Source: Saccharothrix deserti
GTDB taxonomy: Bacteria > Actinomycetota > Actinomycetes > Mycobacteriales > Pseudonocardiaceae
Length of the DNA stretch: 64,000 bases
Reading direction: 5' to 3'
Assembly (NCBI RefSeq): GCF_009769385.1
Contig: NZ_ML775961.1
Coordinates: 186,001 to 250,000, forward strand
Below the pieces are notes generated by a model that worked only from the letters and a program-made list of their open reading frames with translations, did not search any database and was not told where the DNA came from. Positions within the stretch are counted from its first letter, which is position 1, and the number at the start of each line of letters is the position of its first letter. Below, one piece after another: positions 9,512 through 18,321 of the stretch. Both the position numbers and the translations under genes were made by a program.

Positions 9512-10238
9512 GCTCAACCAGCAGCGCGGTCACCGCGTCGGCGCCGATCAGATCGTCCGCCGAGCAGTCGAGCGGAACGACACGCGCCTGCGGCACCCTG
9601 GGCCAAGTGCCCCCGAAGGGAGTCTCGTTCGACGTCACGATGATGGTTTCCCCTTGCCAGGCAGGAAAATCAGAGTTGTGCGCGGCGATGAGGTGGACGA
9701 GCCAGTCCACCGACACGGTCACCACCTCCGCCACCATCGGCGCCACCACGTCCGCGTGCCGCGGGTCGCCCAGCAGCTTGGCGGATGCCAGTTCCGTCAG
9801 CTCTGCGGTGATGTCGGCGACGACCTCGTCGGGACACGAGCGCAGCCGGTCGGCGGTGAACTCGACCCGACCGGGCCGGTCCCCGGCGCGGTAGCGTTCG
9901 ATCGTGGCGCGGTAGGCATCGGCCACGTGCTCGACCGTGCACGGTGCTCCGTCCAGGGCAAGGAAAACCGGTGGCCTGCCGTCACGTTCGGCGAACAGCC
10001 GGACGACTTCGAGACCGATCGGCGCCGCCATGCACAGCGCCATGACGACCTGGACGGGTCGGGTGTCGGTGAAGCCGGACACCAGCTCCGCGGCGTAGGA
10101 GGCAGCGTCGGTGCGCCTCGGCGGCGGGTCCTTCAGCAGTGCCATGACATCCACTCCCCGGCCGAACGGGAGCTCGTCGATCCGCTGCTGGTTCTCGACT
10201 CCGGGGTATTGCACGGTGACTGCGACGGGCGTGCTCAA
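9498..10238 (-). CDS. Putative alpha/beta-hydrolase-fold protein (type II thioesterase-like length)
   Basis: About 246 residues from a TTG at 10238, which sits a few bases after a GGGGGGTGAAG ribosome site; a longer reading to 10343 lacks one. Length and position at the head of the NRPS operon suit a type II thioesterase. The sequence is weak support: where the nucleophile elbow GHSMGA would lie there is ALCMAAPIGLEVV, a Cys in place of Ser, and I cannot find a convincing catalytic His near the C-terminus (SADDLIGADAV). It could be a hydrolase with a Cys nucleophile, an inactive scaffold or something unrelated. It is the first gene of the leftward arm and its stop overlaps the NRPS start, so it is almost certainly part of the pathway. 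Confidence 0.5.
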   Translation of the reverse strand: MSTPVAVTVQYPGVENQQRIDELPFGRGVDVMALLKDPPPRRTDAASYAAELVSGFTDTRPVQVVMALCMAAPIGLEVVRLFAERDGRPPVFLALDGAPCTVEHVADAYRATIERYRAGDRPGRVEFTADRLRSCPDEVVADITAELTELASAKLLGDPRHADVVAPMVAEVVTVSVDWLVHLIAAHNSDFPAWQGETIIVTSNETPFGGTWPRVPQARVVPLDCSADDLIGADAVTALLVEHVGR

Positions 10239-10432
10239 AAGATCTTCACCCCCCAGGACTGCGGCGCGGCGTCGGCACTGGCGTGCGCCGGTGCCGGCGT
10301 GCCGGGCACAACCGAGCGTAGGGACCGCGACGCCCCGGATCATCCTGGAGGCAGCGAGGTTGTCAGTCTCCGGCCATCGCGCTATTGTCCCACTTGTCAG
10401 TTACCGCCTGACAAGATCGTGGAGGGCGCGAC
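10239..10432. promoter_or_regulatory. Divergent promoter region with an 8-7-8 inverted repeat
   Basis: This 194-base gap separates the two divergent arms of the NRPS cluster, so both promoters should lie here. Bases 10393-10415 form a perfect inverted repeat, CTTGTCAG, seven bases, then CTGACAAG, ending 17 bases before the GTG of the zinc-finger gene. The half-site TTGTCAG recurs at 10360-10366, and a related TTGTCC lies at about 10385. This looks like an operator, possibly for autoregulation by the adjacent HTH protein; a hairpin in the leader is the alternative. Confidence 0.5.
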
Positions 10433-10786
10433 GTGTCCGAAAGGGCTTTCCCTCCGGGATGTTCGTTCTGCGGCAAGGCCGCCAAGGCGGTACGCAAGAT
10501 CATCGCTGGTCCCGGCATCTACATCTGTGACGAATGCGTGACCAAGTGCGCCGAGATCCTCGCCGCCGACCAGGGCGCCGGCGACGCGAACGTCCCGGAG
10601 TGGTCGGTCATGTCCGACGAAGAGCTGTTGGGCCACCTGCCCCGCATCGCGGCGACCGCCGCCCAGATCGAGGTCGGCCTGCGGGAACGCGTAGCCGAAC
10701 TGCGCGAGCGCGGCGTGACCTGGGCGCGGATCGGTGACGCGTTGGGAATGACTCGGCAGTCGGCTTGGGAGCGGTTCTCCGGGTGA
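10433..10786 (+). CDS. Small ClpX-type C4 zinc-finger protein with C-terminal HTH-like segment
   Basis: A 117-residue protein. Residues about 10-40 carry the zinc-binding pattern of the ClpX N-terminal domain (CSFCGK then CDECVTKC), but no AAA+ ATPase follows. The C-terminal part ([20 protein letters not shown]) resembles a helix-turn-helix as found in small actinobacterial regulators. The GTG start is preceded by GGAGGG at a suitable distance. It begins 17 bases after a perfect inverted repeat and lies 24 bases before the exporter gene, so a role as local regulator is likely. It is not a Clp protease subunit. Function is inferred from motifs and position only. Confidence 0.75.
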   Translation: MSERAFPPGCSFCGKAAKAVRKIIAGPGIYICDECVTKCAEILAADQGAGDANVPEWSVMSDEELLGHLPRIAATAAQIEVGLRERVAELRERGVTWARIGDALGMTRQSAWERFSG

Positions 10787-10810
10787 CGACGTGGTGAAGG
10801 AGATGTGGTC

Positions 10811-12055
10811 GTGACGACTGCCGAGGTGACCTCGGTCTGGCGTAACCGGAACTTCCGACTGGTCTGGTCCGGACAGACGTTGTCCGAGTTCGGCAATGGC
10901 GTGTCCCAGCTCGCCTACCCGTTGCTCATGCTCGCGATCACCGGTTCGCCCACGGCCGCCGGCGCGCTCGCGGCCGTGCGCGCGTTGCCCTACCTGCTGT
11001 TCGGGTTGATCGCGGGCGCGCTGGTGGACCGGTGGAACCGCAAGCGGACGATGATCGTCTGCGACCTGCTGCGGGCGGTCAACATGGCGACGATCCCGGC
11101 GGCCCTGGTGGTCGGTGTGCTCACGCCCGCGCACGTGTTCGTGGCCGGCTTCGCAGGTGGCGTGCTGTACGTGTTCTTCAGCGCCGCCGAAGGCGCGTGC
11201 CTGCCGAACATCGTGCGCAAGGAGCAGTTGACGGCCGCGGTGTCCGCTCAGGAGACCGCTCAGTCAGCCTGCGGCGTGATCGCCGGTCCGGTCGGCGGTG
11301 CGCTGCTCCAGCTCTCCCGCGGCCTGCCGTTCCTGGTCGACGCGCTGTCCTTCCTCGCCTCGGCTCTGTGCCTGTCGTTCGTGCGCGGCGACTTCCGCAG
11401 CGAGGAGACCGAACCCGCGCAGCGGGGCTCGCTGCGCGCCGAGGTCTCCGAGGGCGTGCGCTGGCTGTGGAACCACACCGCGCTCAGGCTGATCGCGATC
11501 ACCGCGGCGGGGCTTCAGGTCGCGATCTCCGGCGTCGCGCTGGTGGCGATCGTCGTGGCGCGGGACTCGGGCGCGTCCTCCGCGGCGATCGGGGTGCTGT
11601 TCTCCGCGTTGGGTGTCGGCGGTGTCATCGGCGCTCTGTTGGCCCCGCGGCTCAAGAAGCGGCTCGGGCTCGGTGGTCTGCTGCTGTCGGTGCTCTGGTT
11701 GCAGGCCGCGCTGTGGGTGCTGATGGCGTTCTCGACCTCCCTGGTGATGATCGCGGTCGTGTTGGGGCTGTTCACGGTCTCCATGCCGTGCTTCGGCATC
11801 GCGGCGCTCAGCTTCCAGCTCGAGGTCACACCCGATGCGCTGCGCGGCCGGGTCGGCACCGCGTTCAGCCTGCTGATCTGGACGGCGACGCCGGTCGGCG
11901 CGGCCGCGGCGGGCGTGCTGCTGGACGTCGCCCTCCCGCGCACCGCGTCCTTGATCTTCGCGGCGTGGGTCGTGGCGCTCTCGGCGGTGGCGACCTGGAG
12001 CGGTGGCCTGCGCGGGCTCGACAAGTCCGATGTGGACGAAGAGGCCGTCGGATGA
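10811..12055 (+). CDS. MFS efflux transporter
   Basis: A 414-residue major facilitator with about twelve hydrophobic segments. An MFS loop signature follows the second helix (GALVDRWNRKRTMI), and the general sequence resembles DHA3-type drug exporters. GTG 10811 is chosen because AAGGAG at 10797-10802 lies eight bases upstream; the alternative GTG 10805 would be only two bases away. It follows the zinc-finger gene by 24 bases, so the two are probably co-transcribed. In an NRPS cluster the likely role is export of, and self-resistance to, the product; this is inference. Confidence 0.85.
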   Translation: MTTAEVTSVWRNRNFRLVWSGQTLSEFGNGVSQLAYPLLMLAITGSPTAAGALAAVRALPYLLFGLIAGALVDRWNRKRTMIVCDLLRAVNMATIPAALVVGVLTPAHVFVAGFAGGVLYVFFSAAEGACLPNIVRKEQLTAAVSAQETAQSACGVIAGPVGGALLQLSRGLPFLVDALSFLASALCLSFVRGDFRSEETEPAQRGSLRAEVSEGVRWLWNHTALRLIAITAAGLQVAISGVALVAIVVARDSGASSAAIGVLFSALGVGGVIGALLAPRLKKRLGLGGLLLSVLWLQAALWVLMAFSTSLVMIAVVLGLFTVSMPCFGIAALSFQLEVTPDALRGRVGTAFSLLIWTATPVGAAAAGVLLDVALPRTASLIFAAWVVALSAVATWSGGLRGLDKSDVDEEAVG

Positions 12056-12179
12056 CCCGACCCTGAACACTGTGTGTTGTGCGCCGTCGCGGCCCGTCGG
12101 TATACAGGTGACCGGTCGGCTGCGGCGGTGCCGCGGCCCGGGCTGTGACTTCGGTGTACAAGCACAGTTTGGGGGCTTC

Positions 12180-15100
12180 GTGTTCGTGCTGTCACCACAG
12201 CAAGAGCTCGTCTGGCTGCATCACCGGTTGGCGCCGGGCAGCTCCGCGTACAACTTCCTGGCGGTCACCGACTTCGTGGGCCCGTTGGACGTGGAGGCGC
12301 TCCGACGGGCCATCTCCCTGGTCGTCCGGCACCACCCCGCCATGCGCCTGGCGGTGGTGGACCCGGAGTCGGACCAGCCGCTCCAGCGACTGGTCGACCT
12401 ACCCGACGTGCCCATCGCCTCGGTCGATCTGGCAGGGGCCGCCGATGCGGAGGCGGAGTTCGGTCGCCTGGTGGCGACGTTCACCGACGAATCGTTCGAC
12501 CTCACCCGCGCACCGTTGGCGAAGTGGTGTGTGGTGCGGTTCTCCGCCGACCACCACCGACTGCTGCACGCCGAGGATCACCTGATCCACGACGGGCGCT
12601 CGTTCGCGGTGTTCCTCGCCGACATGTTCACCGCCTACCGGGAGCTGAGCGAGGGACGGGAGCCCGTGCTCGCTCCTGCTGTGACCTATGTGGAATACCT
12701 CGACCACTGCAAGTCACCGGCGTTCCGGGCCGGGGTGGAGGACCGGCTGGAGTGGTGGCGCACGAGCCTGGCGGGCGCGGACCTGGGCACGTTCGGCTTC
12801 CGCGGCCTCGGCCGGAGGGTGGGCACCCGGCGCGGGTTCGGCGGTGGTCAGGTGCGCCGCGAACTGCCCGCCGACCTGTGCGCGGATATCGACGCGTTGG
12901 CCCGCTCGGTCAGCAGCACGCCGTTCTCGCTGCTGTTCGGACTGTTCAGCGAACTCGTGCGCCGCCACGACGGGGCCGCTGAGGTCACCGTGGGCACCGC
13001 GGCGGCCAACCGGCCGAGCCGATTCGAGCGCACGGTGGGGATGCTGGTCAACAGCCTGCCGGTGCGACAGCGCTTCGAGCCCGGCTGGACGGCGCGACAG
13101 CTGGCCTCCGCGACCACGGACCGCCTGTTCGACGCGCTGGACCACGGTGACGCGCCGATGCAGGACATCGTGCGGGTTTGCGGACGCAGCTCCGGAACGC
13201 TGGACAACCCCTTGTTCCGCACGATGTTCAGCATGCACGACGCGCTGCTGCCCGACATCGAGCTGCCGGGGTTGGAGGTCTCCTTCGTCGAAGGGATCAA
13301 CCTCTCCACGTCGCGCACGGCCGACATCGACGTCGTCATCCTGCCGGGCACCAGGGCGCTGGGCGCGGAAGGCGGGACGATCACCTGTGTCTGGGACTAC
13401 TCCACGGAATTCTTCGACAAGGCGACCGTGAGCTTCCTGGCCGACCGGTTCCAGCGGCTGCTGGAAGCAGCGGTCGCCTCGCCGGACTCCCCGGTGGCGC
13501 AACTCGGTCTGATCGGCCCGCACGACCCGTCCGCGGTGCTCACCGGCGCCGACCGGCAGGTGCCGAGCCGGGCCGAGGTGCTCGACCACGTTCGCGCCCA
13601 CCGCGGTCCGGCGCTGGTCAACGGAACGCAGGAGCTGTCGTACCCGGAACTCGTCGGGCGCGCGGACACCCTGGCCGCCCGCCTCGCCCGCGCGGGCGTC
13701 GAGGAGGGCGAGATCGTCGCGGCGGTGCTGCCGCGCGGTGTCGCCGCGGTCGAGCTCCTGCTCGCCTGCCTCGTGGGCGGGTACGTGTTCGCACCGCTGC
13801 CGGTCGGGTGGACCGACAGTGCGGTGGCCGATGCCGTCGGGCGGCTCGACGCTGCGGTCGTGTTCACCGAACCCGGACGGCTGCGTGCCCTGCGCGCGGC
13901 CGGCGTGCCCGCGACGGTACTCGGCGACACGTCGCCGCGGCGGTCTACGACGGCGATCCGCCGTCACCCGGACGCCGCGTACCTCGTGCACACCTCGGGC
14001 TCCACCGGGCGGCCCAAGCGGGTGGTGGTGCCGTTCGCGGCGCTGGGCAACGCGATGGCCGGTGTGGCGGACTACCTGGGCATCGGGCCCGATGACCGGG
14101 TGTTGCAGTTCGCCCAGCCCGCGTTCGACGTGTTCTTCGAAGAGGTGGTGCCGAGCCTGGTCACCGGTGCCTGCCTGGTGCAACCCGGCACGGTGGTGCC
14201 CAGCGGGGAGGACCTCGCCGCGCTGATCGCCTACCGCGCGGTCACCGTGGTCAACCTGCCCACGAGCTACCTGTTCGCAGTGCTGGAGGAGCTGGGCGAG
14301 TGCCTGGCCGGGAGGTCACACCCGCTGCGCGTCGTCGTGGTCGGCGGTGAGCGGTTGCCGGCTGCCGGCGCGCGGGACATCGCCCGCACCCTGCCCGGTG
14401 CGGTCCTGGTGAACGCCTACGGCGTCACCGAGTCGACCATCACCTCGACCATGACGCGGTTCACCGGAGATGTCGCGGAGCACGAGGTCCCGCTGGGCGG
14501 CCCATTACCCAATGTGGTGCTGGTGGTCCTCGGTGAGGACGGAACGCCGCTGCCGGTGGGCATGGCGGGCGAGATCGCCATCGGCGGCCCGGGGTCGATC
14601 GCTTCCTATCTGGACGAACCGGACCGCGACTCGTACGCGGACGGGCTACCCGGCCACGCAGGTCGGTTCTACCGCACCGGGGACATCGGCGTGATAGGCC
14701 TCGACGGCAACCTCCGCTTCATCGGCCGCACTGACCGCCAGCTCAAGTTGCGCGGCTACCGGGTCGAGCCCGAGGAGATCGAGACCGCCGCCCGGCCGTT
14801 GGCCGACCACCGGGAGGTCGCGGTGGTCCCACACGTCGTGGACGGTGTGGTGGAAGGGCTGGTGGGCTACGTGGAAACGGCCGATCAGTCCGTCGCGGAC
14901 CGGCTGAACTCCGGCCTGCGCACCGTGCTGCCCAGGTACCTGGTCGTCGAGCGGTGGGTCGCCGCGCCCGCGCTGCCCCGCCTGCCCAACGGCAAGGTCG
15001 ACCTGGCCGAGCTGCGGACCTGGCCGCTGCCCGAACCGCGTCCGGCTCCGGCGGGGAGCGACGAGACCGGCCTGCTGGGCGTCGTGCTGGGCGGGTTCAG

Positions 15101-15320
15101 GTCCGTGCTGAAGCGGGATGTGGACGCCGACGCCGACTTCTTCGCGAGCGGCGGGCACTCGCTGCTGGTGGCGTCGCTGATCGCCTGGCTGCGTCGCGAG
15201 ACCGGGGTGCGGCTGCTCATGGGCGACGTCTTCGAGGCGCCTACCGCCCGTGCCGTCACAGAACGTCTGCGCGACGACCCAGATCTCATCCTGTCCACTG
15301 CCGGGGAGCGAGTGTCATGA
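12180..15320 (+). CDS. Nonribosomal peptide synthetase, C-A-PCP
   Basis: A 1046-residue single-module synthetase. The condensation domain at about 1-440 has the catalytic motif EDHLIHDGRS near residue 133: the first His of HHxxxDG is Asp, but the catalytic second His is kept. The adenylation domain at about 450-945 has HTSGSTGRPKR near 605, AYGVTEST and LPNGKVD. Its pocket reads roughly D-V-E-N-V-G-A-I-T-K by eye, close to that of the leftward synthetase; I do not assign a substrate. The PCP Ser is near 993 in FFASGGHSLLVA. GTG 12180 or GTG 12186 both follow GGGGG at 12171-12175; upstream in-frame sequence overlaps the MFS gene and has no NRPS character. Its stop overlaps the next PCP start (ATGA). 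Confidence 0.9.
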   Translation: MFVLSPQQELVWLHHRLAPGSSAYNFLAVTDFVGPLDVEALRRAISLVVRHHPAMRLAVVDPESDQPLQRLVDLPDVPIASVDLAGAADAEAEFGRLVATFTDESFDLTRAPLAKWCVVRFSADHHRLLHAEDHLIHDGRSFAVFLADMFTAYRELSEGREPVLAPAVTYVEYLDHCKSPAFRAGVEDRLEWWRTSLAGADLGTFGFRGLGRRVGTRRGFGGGQVRRELPADLCADIDALARSVSSTPFSLLFGLFSELVRRHDGAAEVTVGTAAANRPSRFERTVGMLVNSLPVRQRFEPGWTARQLASATTDRLFDALDHGDAPMQDIVRVCGRSSGTLDNPLFRTMFSMHDALLPDIELPGLEVSFVEGINLSTSRTADIDVVILPGTRALGAEGGTITCVWDYSTEFFDKATVSFLADRFQRLLEAAVASPDSPVAQLGLIGPHDPSAVLTGADRQVPSRAEVLDHVRAHRGPALVNGTQELSYPELVGRADTLAARLARAGVEEGEIVAAVLPRGVAAVELLLACLVGGYVFAPLPVGWTDSAVADAVGRLDAAVVFTEPGRLRALRAAGVPATVLGDTSPRRSTTAIRRHPDAAYLVHTSGSTGRPKRVVVPFAALGNAMAGVADYLGIGPDDRVLQFAQPAFDVFFEEVVPSLVTGACLVQPGTVVPSGEDLAALIAYRAVTVVNLPTSYLFAVLEELGECLAGRSHPLRVVVVGGERLPAAGARDIARTLPGAVLVNAYGVTESTITSTMTRFTGDVAEHEVPLGGPLPNVVLVVLGEDGTPLPVGMAGEIAIGGPGSIASYLDEPDRDSYADGLPGHAGRFYRTGDIGVIGLDGNLRFIGRTDRQLKLRGYRVEPEEIETAARPLADHREVAVVPHVVDGVVEGLVGYVETADQSVADRLNSGLRTVLPRYLVVERWVAAPALPRLPNGKVDLAELRTWPLPEPRPAPAGSDETGLLGVVLGGFRSVLKRDVDADADFFASGGHSLLVASLIAWLRRETGVRLLMGDVFEAPTARAVTERLRDDPDLILSTAGERVS

Positions 15321-15574
15321 ACACCGAGCCAGCCGAGTCCGAGCACTGGTCCACCATCCGAGAGGTCTGGGTCGCGCATCTGGGAGCCGCCACCGCCCGG
15401 TCGGACGTCGACTTCTTCGAGGCTGGCGGCAATTCGCTGCTCGCCGCGTCGATGATGGGCAGGCTGAGCGAGCAGTTCGACCGCCCGCTGCCCATGCGAC
15501 TGCTGGCCCGCAACCCGACGCTGGCCGGCCTTTCCGAGGCCGTCGAGGCCGCGCTGACCGAAGGCGATTCGTGA
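15317..15574 (+). CDS. Free-standing peptidyl carrier protein
   Basis: An 85-residue discrete carrier protein. FFEAGGNSLLAASMM contains the Ser that receives 4'-phosphopantetheine. The start overlaps the stop of the C-A-PCP synthetase (ATGA) and the stop overlaps the start of the dehydrogenase-like gene (GTGA). Discrete carriers between a dehydrogenase and a free A domain recall the pyrrole-forming trio of A, PCP and flavin dehydrogenase (PltF/PltL/PltE), in which an amino acid is oxidised while carrier-bound. The neighbouring A domain is therefore its likely loader, although a second free PCP lies downstream. Confidence 0.9.
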   Translation: MNTEPAESEHWSTIREVWVAHLGAATARSDVDFFEAGGNSLLAASMMGRLSEQFDRPLPMRLLARNPTLAGLSEAVEAALTEGDS

Positions 15575-16743
15575 GCGTCAGCCCGGTCGACCGCTATACC
15601 GTCGAGCACGCCCCGGTCCTGGAGTCCTTCCGGGCGTTCGTGCGTCGGGAGCTCGTGCCGTTGGCCCGCCAGAGCGGTGTGGTGGTGGGCGAGCCGGTCG
15701 GCTTCGACCTCCGCGAGTTCGTCCGCAGGCGCTCGGCCGAGGTCGGGTTCTACGCGGGCGACTACCCGGTGGAGGTGGGCGGGCAGTCCATGCCCTTCGC
15801 GGCGAAGGTGCTGCTGCACGAGTACGCCGAGAGCTGCGGGTGCCCGCTCGCCCCGTACGCGCTGTGCGGTCCGGCCGGACCGAGCGCGCTGCTCCTGCGC
15901 GCCACCGCGGAGCAGCGGGAGCGCTTCCTGCGCCCGCTGGTCGCGGGTGAGCTGACCCGGTGCCTGGCGCTGACCGAACCCGGCGGTGGGTCCGACCTCG
16001 CCGACCTGGAGACCGCGGCCGTGCCCGACGGCGGAGGCTGGCGGGTGCGTGGCCGCAAGTGCTTCGTCACGAACGCCCACGAGGCGGACCTGGTGCTCGT
16101 GATCGCCGCGCTGCCCGCCGACGACGGCACGAAGATCGCCGTGGTGTTCGCCGTGCCCGCCGGCACGCCTGGCCTGGTGGTGGAGAGCACCCGGCGCGGC
16201 CTCGGTGACGACCTGCTGTGCGAGGTGCTGCTCGACGACGTGCCGGTGGGGGAGGAGCACCTCCTCGGCGGGCGTGCGGCGATCGGCGCGCACCCCGGCT
16301 GGATCACCCGGTCGCTGGCCAGGGGGCGGCTGGTGATCGCGGCGAACTCCAACGGCGTGGCCGCGCGCGCCCTGGCGCTGGGTGTGGAGTTCGCCCGCGT
16401 CAAAGAGTCGTTCGGCGCACCGATCGGCAGCCGCCAGCACGTGCAGGAGCACGTGGTGGCGAGCCGGGTCGAGCTGGAGAGCGCCCGACTGCTGACCTTC
16501 GCCGCCGCCCAGGAGGTCGACGACGGCCACGACGCCGTCGTGCAGTCCTCACTGGCCAAGCTGGCGGCCGGCGAGGGCGCGTTCCGCACGGTCGACCGGA
16601 TGTTCCAGGTCCACGGAGCCGCAGCGTGGCTGCGAGGTCACCCGATGGAGTACCTGTACCGCCACGTCCGGGCGAATCGCCTGGTGGAGGGCACGTCGGA
16701 AGCCCAGAAGCTGATCCTCGCCGCCGCCGAAGGGATGGAGTGA
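15571..16743 (+). CDS. Acyl-CoA dehydrogenase-family flavoenzyme, probably acting on a carrier-bound aminoacyl group
   Basis: A 390-residue FAD enzyme of normal family length. The ACAD signature CLALTEPGGGSDLADL and the catalytic-base region LVEGTSEAQ (Glu near residue 373, as in the YEGT motif of acyl-CoA dehydrogenases) are present. The GTG start shares bases with the PCP stop. Placement between a discrete PCP and a discrete A domain suggests alpha,beta-desaturation or further oxidation of an aminoacyl-S-PCP rather than fatty acid breakdown. By analogy with PltE this is a known chemistry; here the A domain does not look proline-specific, so the substrate would differ. Confidence 0.85.
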   Translation: MSVSPVDRYTVEHAPVLESFRAFVRRELVPLARQSGVVVGEPVGFDLREFVRRRSAEVGFYAGDYPVEVGGQSMPFAAKVLLHEYAESCGCPLAPYALCGPAGPSALLLRATAEQRERFLRPLVAGELTRCLALTEPGGGSDLADLETAAVPDGGGWRVRGRKCFVTNAHEADLVLVIAALPADDGTKIAVVFAVPAGTPGLVVESTRRGLGDDLLCEVLLDDVPVGEEHLLGGRAAIGAHPGWITRSLARGRLVIAANSNGVAARALALGVEFARVKESFGAPIGSRQHVQEHVVASRVELESARLLTFAAAQEVDDGHDAVVQSSLAKLAAGEGAFRTVDRMFQVHGAAAWLRGHPMEYLYRHVRANRLVEGTSEAQKLILAAAEGME

Positions 16744-16744
16744 C

Positions 16745-18307
16745 ATGCGGTCCGCGGTGCACCCGCACGGAGTGCGGACGGACAGCCCGATCACCAGCAC
16801 GGTGCCGAGGCTGATCGCCCAGGTCGCCTTGGCCCGGCCCGACGCCGTCGCGCTGAGCTTCCCGGAGGAGGTCGTCACCTACCGCGAGCTGTGCCTGCGC
16901 GCGGGTCGGCTGGCCGAGCGCCTCGCAGAGCTGGGCGTGAGCCGCGGCGACGTCGTGGGCGTGCTCGACCACCAGTCCGCCCGCCAGGTCGTGACGCTCC
17001 TGGCCGTGCTCCAGGCGGGCGCGGCGTACCTGCCCCTGGACCCGGCCACGCCGCCCGCGCGCCAGCGCGTGATCGTCGACCAGGCCGGGGCGGTACTGGT
17101 GCTCACCGCCGGGGACCTGGCGGCCGACCCGGGCTGGGTCGACCTCGACGAGCTGACCGCGCGAGCGCTGCGGGCACCGGGGTGCGCGGAGGCCACCTGG
17201 CGGTACCCGGAGGGCAACGGCGAGGACCTCGCCTACGTCATGTACACGTCCGGCTCGACCGGGCGGCCCAAGGGGGTCATGGCGCCCCACCGCGCGATCA
17301 TCCACCTGGTGGTCGACACGGACTACCTGCGCCTCGGGTCGGACGATGTGGTCGCGTTCGCGTCCAACATCGCCTTCGACGCGGTCACCTTCGAGATCTG
17401 GGGTCCGCTGCTCAACGGGGCGGTCGTGCAGGGCCTGGACCGCGACTCGCTGCTTTCCACCTACTCCTTGGGCAACAGCCTGGCCGAACACCGCGTCACC
17501 GCCATGTTCATGACGACGGCGCTGTTCCACCTGCACGCCCGCCTCGCTCCCGCGGGCTTCGCGACGCTGCGCCGGCTGATGGTGGGCGGTGAGGTGATGA
17601 ACCCGGAGGCGGCGCTGGCGGTGCTCGCCGCGGGGCCGCCCCGGTGGCTGGTCAACATCTACGGCCCGACCGAGGCGACCACGTTCAGCACGGCTCACCG
17701 GATCCGCTCCCTTCCCCGGGACGCGACGAGCGTCCCGATCGGCCGGCCCATCGCCAACGCGTCGACGTGGGTGTTGGACGAGGACCTGCGGCCGGTGCCA
17801 CCGAGGGTGACGGGTGAACTGTTCATCGGCGGACCGGGTCTCGCGCACGGCTACCGCGGCCAGCCCGACCTGACCGCGGCGAAGTTCGTGCCCGACCCGA
17901 ACGGCACGGACACCCGGCTCTACCGCACCGGCGACTACGTGCGCTGGACTGACGACCACCTGCTCGACTTCGTGGGCAGGCGGGACGAGCAGATCAAGGT
18001 CCGGGGCTTCCGGATCGAGACACCCGAAGTCGAGGCCGCCCTCGCCGCGCTGCCCGCCGTGCGCGAGGCCGTCGTCGCGGTGCACGGCCGGGGCGAGGCG
18101 CGCAGCCTGGTCGCGTTCGTCGTGCCCAGCAGCCCGGGTGCCGCCGCGGGCGCCGCCCGTGACCTCGCGGTGGTCCTGCCACCGCAGATGATCCCGGCCC
18201 CGATCGTGGAAGTGCCGCGGTTCCCGTTGACCGCCAACGGCAAGGTCGACCGGGCCGCCCTGTTGTCCGCAGTGGACGAGATCCGCCCCGACGCAGTCGC
18301 GCGCTGA
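16745..18307 (+). CDS. Free-standing adenylation enzyme, pocket resembling Ile/Val activators
   Basis: A 520-residue amino acid-AMP ligase with YTSGSTGRPKGVM, NIYGPTEAT, YRTGDYVRW and LTANGKVDR, the full set of adenylation-domain core motifs. The substrate loop FDAVTFEIWGPLLNG is typical of branched-chain activators. The ten pocket residues read by eye are roughly D-A-F-F-M-G-I-T-F-K, which from memory differs at one position from a described isoleucine code. I predict Ile, allo-Ile or Val. It should load one of the two free PCPs. The ATG is one base after the dehydrogenase stop, so the genes are coupled. Confidence 0.88.
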   Translation: MRSAVHPHGVRTDSPITSTVPRLIAQVALARPDAVALSFPEEVVTYRELCLRAGRLAERLAELGVSRGDVVGVLDHQSARQVVTLLAVLQAGAAYLPLDPATPPARQRVIVDQAGAVLVLTAGDLAADPGWVDLDELTARALRAPGCAEATWRYPEGNGEDLAYVMYTSGSTGRPKGVMAPHRAIIHLVVDTDYLRLGSDDVVAFASNIAFDAVTFEIWGPLLNGAVVQGLDRDSLLSTYSLGNSLAEHRVTAMFMTTALFHLHARLAPAGFATLRRLMVGGEVMNPEAALAVLAAGPPRWLVNIYGPTEATTFSTAHRIRSLPRDATSVPIGRPIANASTWVLDEDLRPVPPRVTGELFIGGPGLAHGYRGQPDLTAAKFVPDPNGTDTRLYRTGDYVRWTDDHLLDFVGRRDEQIKVRGFRIETPEVEAALAALPAVREAVVAVHGRGEARSLVAFVVPSSPGAAAGAARDLAVVLPPQMIPAPIVEVPRFPLTANGKVDRAALLSAVDEIRPDAVAR

Positions 18308-18321
18308 GAACGGAGCCGGCC

